Shown here in pieces: positions 25,301 through 37,300 of a stretch of 64,000 bases of DNA. Source of the DNA: Sisyra terminalis (taxonomy: Eukaryota > Arthropoda > Insecta > Neuroptera > Sisyridae); the NCBI GenBank assembly GCA_958496175.1, contig OY292274.1, positions 46,944,630 through 47,008,629 of the forward strand, read 5' to 3'. The position numbers and the translations under genes are program-made. Each line of letters opens with the position of its first letter. The first letter of the stretch is position 1. The notes under the pieces were generated by a model. That model saw nothing but the letters and a program-made list of their open reading frames with translations. It did not search any database and was not told where the DNA came from.

Positions 25301-28300
25301 TTACAATGTTTCTTCGAATGCCGCCATTAAATCACTTTGCAAATTCATGTCGATTCTGCTAGCCATCTGAAATAAAAAAAAAAATAAGAATGCATTTATG
25401 TTATGCATAATGTTCAGAAAGAAGTATTTCGATTGCCAAGACCACTTCATCAGTGGTTCCCAAGCAGTGTTGGATTTTTATAGGATTTACGTGATAGTTA
25501 TGTGATTTTTTATGAAACATGAAAATTATGCACCGAAACCTAGTTTAAATGAACCGTCAAAGAGGATTTGTAATAGAATATTAAAAAATCCAAATCAAAC
25601 TGAATTCATGGATATGAACGTTTTAAAAGTAATAAAAATACCTATAATAAAAATAAAAACTTTATTCATTGAATTTCATTCAAATTAGCACCTTATGTTA
25701 TATCTTGTAATACTTAAACAACTTGCAATAGCAATTTCGTTTAAATAAATTCCCTAATCCGTTTGGAGTTTATCGTTATTGAGATTTTGAACACAGCGGT
25801 GCTGCTCATAGAGGCAGTAATTTGCATTAAACAAGGCGCTTTGCTATCTATTAGTTAAAATGTAGCTGAAAAAATTACATAACAATGATAGGAGAAAAAT
25901 ATTAGTAAATTTTATTATTTTCCTAAAGTATGGAATTGGTGAGAAAAATGTATTACTGCAACAAAACGAAAAAAATACGAAAAATTTGTATTAAAAAATA
26001 TCTATCATTTTGGATATTAGAAGCTATGAGTAAAATATGTAAACTTCAGTTATCATTTGTGTTAACTATCAATATGATAAATTTAAATATTATAGGTATT
26101 TTAAATAAACTTATTAAATTTCACTATACAAAAATGTTTGAAATTGTACATTCTAAGTCGCTATATTTTAATTTTATAAGTGAGCAGGGGGCAGGCAAAC
26201 TTCCTAGAATTTAGATAAAATAAGCGAAAAAAAAAAATGTAGAAAAAAAAAGTTGTTTTTATCTAAAAGAAGTTTTTCAGGATGAACCAATCATACTACA
26301 TTTAAAACTTATTTCCTAACTAACCCATACTTGTATGAAACTAAATATCAAATAATTCTAGAGTTTGAACATTTAACGTTCAAATACATATATAATTAAT
26401 TCAAATATCATGTTGGAAAATTAGTCGATGATTAGTTGTGCGTCATTAATTATGTAAGGAACTTTAGGGATAAGTGGACTATATTTTGTCTTACTAAGAT
26501 AAGAAATAAAATCTAAAATCACAATCTTTTCCAAGCCAGGAAATTATAAAACTTGTTTTTTTTTTAAGCAAGTCTTACCGCTTCTCTTCTTCTTCGATCT
26601 TGCTCCCGTTGGCGTTGTCTCTCCCTTTCAGCTGAGTCTTGGGCTGGTGGAGGCATCACAGTTGAGCCCAACGGAGATGCACTGCCTCCATCGGTCGACG
26701 ATTTGAGATCATTTATTCGCGCTGAACCCTGTTCCGCAATTCCCGCTTTCCTGAAACCCCAGTGAATCAAATTAGTACTCTTATAACGATTATAAATACT
26801 TTTATATCTAATAATTCTTCGACAACTCGAATTCGTGAACTGATTTTTCATAGCCATCAATTGAATATTTCCGTAAACTGTTTACTGTAATAAATTTACA
26901 CAACTGTTCAATATGGGAAAGTTATAAATGACTCAAAGTTTAGCGCATCGTTTAACAATTGACCATCTTAAATTTTTATAATTTAGAAATACAACTTTGA
27001 GGTAGCCTTTAAGTTAACAAATACAAGTTTTTCTGATTGCTTACCTGACTTTTTCTAACGCATCCTCTTCTTCCTTTTCCCGTTTCTTTTCGTTTTCTTG
27101 TCGAATCCTCTCACGTTCAGCCTGCTCTTTCTGTTGCCGTCGATATTCCTGCTGTTCAAGCAGCGCCCGTTGCCGATCTTGCTTCTCTTTCGCTTTATTT
27201 TTGAATGCTTGAAAACTATCCTGCATCGTATGTTGTTTATTGGCACCCGAATTCGCCGTATTTTGAGGTGAATTCGAGTGTGCGATTATATTCGACCACG
27301 AACTGGCATTTTTGATATTGGGTTCTGGTTTCGGTTTGAATGCCGAAGCAAAATTGGCAACGACTGGATTGTTCTTTATATCTCCCATTTTCTTGTCGTT
27401 CATAACATTTGGAAGCAGTGCGTTGGTAAGTTCTTCTATCGGTTTAGCTGATATTAATGGCTTTTCTTCTTTCTTGGTTTGAAGATTGACAAGCGGATTA
27501 ATGGACGGTAATTGTTGCTGAGGCATAACAGTTGGAAGAGGATCGAAAATGGACGACGTCGAAATATTCATAGGAACGCTTGGGATAGCCAAGCCGTTGT
27601 TGTTCATCGACATTGAATCCTGTTTGACACCAAAGCCGTTATTGTTGGAATGCATCATATTTGTATTAGCTGAAGTGCTAGTTATAGGAGGTAATATAGG
27701 TGGTATTTCATTGTTGGTAATAGGAGTACGCACGGGATGCATTAGGGAATTTGGCGGAAGGAGGTTGTTTAAAGAGGCCATCGTGTTAGGAGGAATTAAA
27801 GACGTAGCCGGATTAATGTTTGGAAGGGCCGTGTCAATCGAATTATTGATGGAATCATGTTCCAAGCTTCGCAATGACATCTCGAGAGGATCGTTAAAAT
27901 TGTTGGGCAACGGTGGCGGAAGTTTATTAATGGGTGCAGCCACAGCCGTTGTTGCGGGTGGACGGGATATTGATTGTGTACTCGTTAGGGATTGAGTTAA
28001 TGAATTTGCCGCCGTGGTTGTGTTAATGGAAGGTTGCGATTGAGTAAACAGCGGCGGCTTGTTCAAATCTGAGGAAGGTGGTACTGGGGCGGCAGTGTTA
28101 GCATTTGTAGCACTGGCCACCGTAGATGGCACGGTTGAAACACCTGTCGTTGTTGCTGGACTGGGTTTAGTTCCAACGAATGTGTTGCTGGTATTTAGAC
28201 TGGTTACAGTAGTCTGTGAAACGTTGCTATTCGGAATAACATTGTTTAATGTTGTCACAGGTTTCTGTAACACGATATGTACAATTTTTTTTAATTTACA

Positions 28301-31300
28301 TCACCAAGCTAAGTTTCAAGTTCAATGAGAATAAAGTTAACAATCTTTCAATGTGAAAATAAATTTCAATACGGTCAGATCTTATTTTCAAATAAAAGAA
28401 GTTTTAAAAAACGTAATAATGATTTCCCGATACTAAAGATCGCAGAACTGTATAATTTAGCAACTATAATAAGTTAATTATGTCTATTGACTGCCAAACC
28501 AACCAGCTTAAATCATTTATCTGATTATCGCATATTCTTGATAAATTAGCTAACGTTAAGCCAGATTACCTAGCTTGCTTTAGCTTTAGATATCTAAACT
28601 AAATATATTTTTTTTAATTTTGACTATTTTTATGTTATCAGTTAATTTTGAAAAAAAAAACAATATTAAATCAATCTTTGAATTGAAAAAGTTATTGAAC
28701 AACAATAAACTAAGTTATTTTATTTATTAACTAATTAACTTTACTAATTAGTTCATAACTAAACAACTAATTAAAGCCTACTTCTCATCATAAGCACCCA
28801 TGTTAGTCTAATTAAATTTAGTAATGCATTGCCAAGCGGCATATGTCGTTAGACAGTCAATATGTGACTAAGTTGTGAACATTGTGAAATGTAAAATGAG
28901 ACTAACGTAGCTAAGCTGCTTGATTAGGCAATTATAACTAGATTAACGTTTTAGTCGACTAAATTGTGTAGAGTTAAAATCAACTTTTAATGATTTCTTA
29001 CTTTCAGCTTCTTATTATTAGAACGATTTATCAGTTATAACGATTCTCAATCGTAACAATTTGAGTACTGAAATTCGTTCCACATCATTAAAACCGATAT
29101 TTACAATATTTACCCATGATTAATAGTCAATGGTGCATTTTTAGAGTATATGTCCCCGTGTTTAATATTCGTAATTGACAAACTGTAATTCTCAAATAGC
29201 CAAGAAATGCTTAATAAATTATTATTGTTATGAGTTTCTAAATTCAAGAAAATTGGAAACTAACTATAATTTTTTAAGGTCATATACATTTTAGTTTTTT
29301 TATTGATTTGAAATTGTGAAGATTGCAAAAAATTAACGACAGTTATGCATGAAAACAGTGGTTCACAAAAAATGTAATGTTTCTATTGTTATTCTAATAC
29401 ATTATAATATTTGTTTAATTTAATCTTTTGAACTTTCAAATTTTAAGCTTAGTTTCCTCTAACTGATTTCCAATAAGAGATTTTCTTGTTAAGGTACATA
29501 ATTAATCTTAACTTCTCTTCCAAATACAAAATAACTTGTATTTTAACTCTAAATTATTTGAACGATAACAGTATTATTAATTTCCATTCTTTCAGGTCTA
29601 AATCGATGTATAATGTGAAGGATATAGTAGATATTATAAATTCAGGATATAGTATACCAAATAAGTTAGCAGTCTTACTTCATTTATTTCAATTGCAACG
29701 TTTCGTTGGTGTTATTCCAACTTCATCAGGCAACTTGCAAACTTGTGTTTTATCTAATATTTACAATATATAATATTTACATATTATTTTATTACATAAT
29801 ATTATTATTTATTACATAATATTTAATATATACAATATTTACAAACTGACTGATGAAGTTGGAATAACACCAACGAAATGTTGCAATTGAAATAAATGAA
29901 GTAAAACATTGCTAACTTATTTGGTCTACTAAATCCTGATATATCCTTCACAGTATTATTAATAAAGAAAGAAAAAAAAAACAATTGTTTTAGTTAATAA
30001 AAAATTTGAGTCACTATATTACATTTTGTACCTTACTACAATTTTACAACTCTAAAACCTTACATTTTGACATTAGAAAAATAGACACAATAGACATATC
30101 GAAAACTCGGTTTATTGCGGTTTACTCTTATTTACACGCATTAAAAACGATTTCTTTCGTTCGTATTTACACTAATTTGAATGAGACTAACATGTTTTTA
30201 CGACCAAAAAAAAAAATAACTTTACCCAATTTTTTAAGTATTTTTTTTCAAAAACTGAAATGATAAACCTGAAATAAACCATTTAACTATATTGTCTAAA
30301 TGCACCATTTATGCTTTTTGCGACCAAAATATTTTGAATTTCCATTTCAGACATTTCTTATTCCAAACAAATTTGATATATGATAAATTTAAAGTATTTC
30401 CGTTTGTAAATAATATCTGACCGATTAAATGAAATAAAACATATAAGAAAAAAATCTTACCATTTGATTGGTTGGATTTGAACTAGCTTTTTTATTTTTC
30501 TTCTTCGGACGATTACCTCGACCTAAAATAAATTTCCTTTTCATCAACTTTGAAGCCTTTAAATAAATAACACACACATTCGCTCTTTCTCTTTGGCATA
30601 ATCCTTGAATGCAGCCCATAAAAACCTTTTATTTATTTTTTTCAAAAAATTTACCAAACAAAAAAATAAAAATTCAATAGTAAATTCAAAGAAAAACCGT
30701 CGACCAGATCACATTGGTTTAATTTACAAATTATAAAATAAAAATGAAAAAATCAAACATAAAGGTAGATGAAATAAATTAACTTATAAATATCATATTG
30801 ACAAAATGTTTTTATTAAAAAAGTTTAATACGTTTGTATTTTTATTCTTATTACTTAACAACTGTATTCAAAACAGTATTCGATTTTATATATTTATATA
30901 ATTATATAGTAATTCATAATAAAAAAGAAAGAAAAATAATAAATGCAGAACTACGTGGACAAAATTAATTCAAGTGACTTAAATATTATACAAATATTAA
31001 GAAAATTAAACGTATATTTTAAAACACAGGCAACTAAAACATCACAATGTTTTTTTATTACTTTTTAATTTTTTTATGTTCTTAGCTTTCATTTTGAAAC
31101 AAAGACTTTTGCCAAATATTTTCATGTTCTTATTTTAATATATTAATAATTCAACATACTCTACGTAGTCCTTTTCTATCTTAAATCATATACAGTATTA
31201 ATTATGTACAATGTTATATAATTGAACTAAAAAAAGAACTTACGATAAATTATAACAGTTCGTTAACATTATTTATATATTTGAATATACTATTAATGCG

Positions 31301-34300
31301 CTACTTATAAATAAAAAGAAAGGTCTGATGCATATGTTTTGTTTAAATATTACATTTACGGAATTGACAGAATGATACCACCCATTTATAGTAAATTTTT
31401 ATTTTTTTTTAGACCAAATATCCACAAACATTTCGCAAAACATACATTTAAAAACTATTACATACAGCACTTTATCTCCCGTCTAAAAAAATTCTGATTT
31501 TTTAATTTAGATATTTGACATTAGTTTCTTTTTTTAAATAATTTTACTTTATGGAAAGTTGAACTTGGTTCATTTTTTATATTTGTTTCTAGTAAACTCT
31601 CAACCGTGAGTTATATAAATCATCTAAATGAGATTCTGAATTGAAGAAATGAGAGATGAAATTGTCTGAGTTTTTCAAATCAATCAAGGCACTGTGTGTT
31701 GGAGAACGAGAACTCAGCTCTGAAACATAACATTTTTAAAAAGGATAATATAAAAAAAATAAAATCAATGCCGCTCCATGTTTAATCCCAAGTTGCTGAT
31801 GAGCAAGAAACATATACACACGTATTTTATTTGCTTTGTACAGTTATCATGATACGTATACTCGCTAACTCTATTTCTGATTATTTTTTTTAAGAAGCAC
31901 CTTACCTAAAACTTAGTTTTTAAATTACTTTTTTACGTTACATTCAACATCTGAAAAATATTAAAAATTACGTACATTATAATCAGAATCTCATTTCTAA
32001 TAAAGTCGAAATAAAATCAAGACATTCAAAGAGAAAAAAATACTTGTGCGAATTTGGCGTTTTTTTTTTTAGACAAATTATTTCAAATATAAAAAGCGAA
32101 GAACACATTTCCAAACAAATGGCAAATAAGAGTTAATAAAATAAAACAATCGCAATTTTAATATGAAACTTCTTCATTTCGTATGATTTAAAAATATTTT
32201 ATGTAATTTCAACGATAAAAAAGTTTTTCGATAAAATTATCCGAAGCTTTTTGGGTCAATCGATTTAAATATTTACAAAAATAAGTTAAGGGTTCGATTT
32301 TTTTTGCAAGTTTATAATTCAAATGAAGAAACAAGATAAAAGTCCCAACCTGAAATTCAAACTAACACAGACTTCTTAGCATAAAGCCAGACAATTCTCA
32401 TTTTCGTAATAATCATTTCTAGGATTACGTATAGATTGTACCTACAGTTAACTTTAGAAAGACCATTGGAACAAATAATAATTGAGGCTTTCGGGATATA
32501 ATCTTGAAACAAAAATGATGTAGTTTTAATCATAACATCTCCTATTTAACTTTGTTTCAAAGTTTCGATTATTTTTTGGGACAGTATTCCAGTTTTCCCA
32601 AGATCATTTTCATTTATGTTTTTTTTTTTCATTCTAAAATTGTGTCAAGATTTTTTTAATCAAGATGAAGGATTTATTCATTTTGTAGATATAATATGGT
32701 ATACCATTGCAATCCGGCAATTTCGTCTCGCTCTCTATTTTGTTTTTAATTCAATTTGTGATTAATCGATCAACTCATTACGATCGATTAATTAGCAAAA
32801 TTAATTAATAACAAAATAGAGAATGAAACGTTGCCAGATTGTACAGACCAAAAGTACACCTGTACCATTATTGATGAATATTAATACATGTCTTATGACT
32901 CAATTTCTTCTTTATTACGACGCGTTTCAACAGTTTTTGGCTGTCATCATCAGGTAATGATTGTAAACAAATTTCTTCTTGAAACGCGTCAAAAAAAAGA
33001 AGAAATTGAGTCATAAGACATATTATAATTCATTAATTAATTGTGACTCGGAAATATATAAAATATTTATCAATGTACCATTGTATTTATTTTACGTTGA
33101 TAAGACACTATAGTCTGCGCATCGCATGCAATATCGCGTATCTACCAGCCACGATGCCGAATTGCGTGTCGTGCGCAGACTCGGCACCCGGCTGAATCCT
33201 ATACTTTCAATATGAAATGAATGCGAAATAAATAATCTTTCATCATTAATAATAAAATTTTTCCATCAGTCTTAAGCAAAAAAAAAAAAAAAATAATGTG
33301 AAAATAACGGTGAAAAAATGTTTACACACTCAAAATTAATTGAACTTTTAAAAAAAAAAGTTAGCCTTTGGTCTTTTTAAAATACATATTTTCCTATATA
33401 ACTTTCGTGATTATAATTAATAGAATCATAAGAAATAACTGTATAGAAGCTAAAATATAACTTTTAAGTAATTTCAAATAAAAATAATAATAATAGACTA
33501 TAATATAGTTTCATTTTCAGCTGAAATAAAAATATTTTAAAAGGTTTTAAGTATACAATTATTGTGGCAAAAATTTAATGTAAGTAGATTATGTTCATGC
33601 CAACACAAGTATTATTATTAACATTGTATTGCCGCACTCCCTATTTATTACTTTGTTTAGATTCTATAATGTTCGTCTATGTAATAACATAATAATACTT
33701 TAATTATTTTTTTTTGTTTCGATTCACCGCAGGGACTGTTACTTTTTTTCTATTAAATAAATTAGTTAAATCTCTAAAACTCGATTTTTCATCTTCAAAA
33801 TGTTTAAAAATATTAGGACCCTTTTTTATTAATTTTGACAACCTATCCACTGATACTCCGCACGATTACAAAAGCTGTTTTTTTCTTATATCTCAATTAT
33901 ATGTTGGGTAAGTATACTTTATTTTTCTATAACAAGATAGGCAGACAGACAAAGTTTCAATTATAGTAAATTTGTAACGAATCTTAAAACAAATATTTAG
34001 CCAAAAATTGAAACTTTATATATTATTCTATAGTATAGATTTAACGCTTTGTCTTCAAAGTTGTTCGATTTAAGACAAATAAAGACTAGTGCTAAACACT
34101 GACAAAAAGTGTCAACGTTTTTTAAAACAACGCAAGAAAATGTTTGTTTTCCTAAATTAAATATTTATATTAAAAAATGTTCTGAATTTATTCAAAACTT
34201 TTCTATCTTTTTTTTTCAATTTTATAATATAATAAATAATTCTTGATACACAATACAAGTGAGCAGAATTAAAGGCAAAGAATGGTCCTTTAACAATAAT

Positions 34301-37300
34301 CGATAACTACCAAAATGTTTTTTATCATTGAAATTTCCGAAATGGTAAGAAGTTTCAATTGAAAAACGCGCATTAAAGCCACAACACATGAAAATTTTGT
34401 TGTCATGAAATAAAAGAAAAAAAAATAAGTCGATCTCATCTATATTTTTTTTATATATTATGTATAAAAAGTTTCGTATAAAAGTAAGGTGATACGGACA
34501 TTTAACATAGTAAAATTAATATTTTAAAAATTATAAGACATAATTTAAGAAATGACATACAAATTAAATTGTATATAAATATATGCATATGAAAATTACA
34601 AAAATTATATAAATCAATGCATTCATTATATGATATGCATTGTGTCTGTTTTAAACTAGTTAAATAAACAAAAATAAAATATTGAGGCAGTGTACATAAT
34701 TATTAATATTTAATCAAAAAAGAAAAAATAAAATAAAAAACTGTTTTTCTTGATATTTTTGTCAAAAATATATTCTATTTTTAAATATATAAGGATACGG
34801 AAATATTCTTAACAACTAACGACTCTTTACTGGATCTGATATAAATAATTTTTTATTATTTATTTCTTTGATTTAATCAGAAATTTTTGAAAAATACTTT
34901 TTTACTTTGTAATACCTTGTTTTAAGTTGAATATTCAAAATCAAGGTTTAAAAATACGTCGTACAGTTACTGTTTATGAGTTAAATAATTGGTGGGTTTT
35001 ATAGCTCAGAATGGACAAAAGTATTAATAAATGTTTCAATTTATGAATATTTAATCTCAGTTCAATTCTTATTAGACTAGAGGTTGCATATTTATTATTT
35101 TGATGGATACAAAGAAATGTCATGTACCAAAGATAACGTGATATTAATTAAATATTCTTTATTAATTAAAACCTGATTAAATTTTATACATAAAGGATGG
35201 CCAATCTTTTATGTGGTTTGCTCTAATTTTTGTCCACTTTTTAAATAAATTAAAAAATTTGAAAACTAGTTTCAATAAATAATACGTTTTTTGTGACCAT
35301 TGAATGTGTCACGTTTGGCGCATTTATATAAAATTGGGCACGTATTTAGTATATATCTACTTAATTCCAAATCAATTATTTAAGATCCCCTGATTTTCCG
35401 TTTTCCATACCATAATTACCATTCTGAGCTTTCCCTGATAAATGTGTACGACATGAAAAACTTGATTTAAAATCGATTTTCCCTCGTAGGAGAGAAAAGC
35501 AAGTATTTCCAATTTGAAACTAAAGTCTTAATTTCTAAAGAAAAGCCTGAATGAGTGCAAACAATGTGTTATGGAGGCCAGCAATTCGCACAAGTTGGAC
35601 AATCGTTCCGAGCAGATTTGCCAAGAATGTTACCTTACCATTTGAATGAAATCTAAGTTACTGAATCGATTCGAAAAAAGGAAAAACATATAAAAAAATC
35701 TTTACAAGTTCAGCCGCCATACACATTGTCTGCATTGAATAAATTGAGGCGAAATACAAAACGAATTGTTCTGGTTTTTTAACCATTGTCTTAAAAAATC
35801 CATTTTTCAGATCCTATTTTTCAAAATAAAAATGGTACATGGGACTTTATTTCAAAGAATGATATGCTAGTTTTGTTTCACTCTCATCTCAGATTCACAC
35901 ACGGTATATGGCTGCATTGAAAACTTTAAAGTCACGGTTAGTTCTGTTAGCAAATCATTCAAATTGTGGTATATTTCGAGTTTTAGCTGCCTTGTTTTCT
36001 CTCTTAATAATTAATTAGAAAATAATGTGATCTGGTCGTTGAGTACAGATATATTAACTTAATTAATCAGAAACTTAATTGCAATGCTGGCTGATTCCTA
36101 CCACATAGACTGCACTCAAGGCTATATGCCCAAAAAGAAATAAAAATAAAACAAACAAAAAAAATTCAATTGCAACATTTAATTTAAATATTGCAATCAA
36201 ATTAACAGAAAATATTTTTTTATATTTTATGCTTAAGAAACATCTGACAATTTTAAATCACATTAAGAAATATTCACAATTTAAAGAAATAAAATTTAAA
36301 CCTTGTTAGATATTTCCTAAGAAGTGAAAAAATATATCAAGGAATTATATATTTTTTTTTGTTTTATGTATATATATGAAACAATTGTACAAAAAGTAAT
36401 ACTTGTATTTTTTAATGAAATCCGAATTTAAAAAATATTTTAAAATACTTTTCGAATTGTAAAAGTTTGATTTTTTGCACCAAAAAAGAAATATATACTT
36501 TTTATATATTTACAACAATTTACCTACCAATATTTTAAATCTGAATTGATTAAACATTATTTTACAAATGATTGATTTAAAATAAACCAATCTACGTACA
36601 TTTAGAACACATTTTAAGGTTGGTTTCACTTTAAAAGTTCACTATTTTAATAAACAAGTTTTTGGGATACTTAGTTCATATAATCCACACAATTGAAAAA
36701 GAAAATTTGTGTAAATTTCGACTATTTTAATTAAAACAATTTTGTTCATAACCGAAATATCACTTTGCACTTAATTTGGTTATTCGTTGTTTTTTTTTTA
36801 AATTTTAACCATAAATTTATCACACTAACAAAAGAAAAATATAAAATAGGAATGGATGTGCATATCAATTAAAACAAAAATGGCACTTTTATTTAAAAAC
36901 TAAATTCAATCGGTTAAAACAAACTAGTTATTAAAATATTTTGAACTAAGTTCTTTTGGTACGTAACAACAGGTATTTGTGCCTCTAAAATGTAGATCTT
37001 TCATTAAAATATCGACAAAGATATTAAGCGTAAAACCGATTTCAAGTACATTATTGAAATAATGTAAATAATTTAATATTGGATTGGATCATATTATCGC
37101 ATACTTCTATGCTGTCGTTACTGTTACTTTTCATTTTACTTAATATAAATAAAATTAAATAGTATATGCTAAACTGTTTTAGATGCGTTTTATCGAGATA
37201 ATTACAAGTGAAAAACAAACTAATGAGTCGATTAATTTTCTAGAGGCTAACCTGCTTCGCTGTCACTCGAATCCGATGAACTAGATGACATACTCGAACT

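Larger units (their letters stand above)
31720..37251 (-). other. fs(1)h intron or short-isoform 3' UTR
   Basis: 5.5 kb without coding exons between the candidate terminal exon and the Ser-rich exon. If the donor at 37251 is not used, the frame ends at once (GGT TAG), and this DNA would be 3' UTR of the short isoform. It contains a MITE copy (32704-32860), an inverted repeat (32891-33018) and a GC-rich hairpin (33113-33180). Confidence 0.5.

Noticed and set aside
27549..27995. 148-aa and 89-aa plus-strand ORFs opposite the large BET exon
   Set aside because: They are antisense shadows of a confirmed coding exon on the minus strand and resemble nothing.
29486..29773. 95-aa plus-strand ORF
   Set aside because: It overlaps the hairpin repeat and an fs(1)h intron; the frame arises from the repeat sequence.
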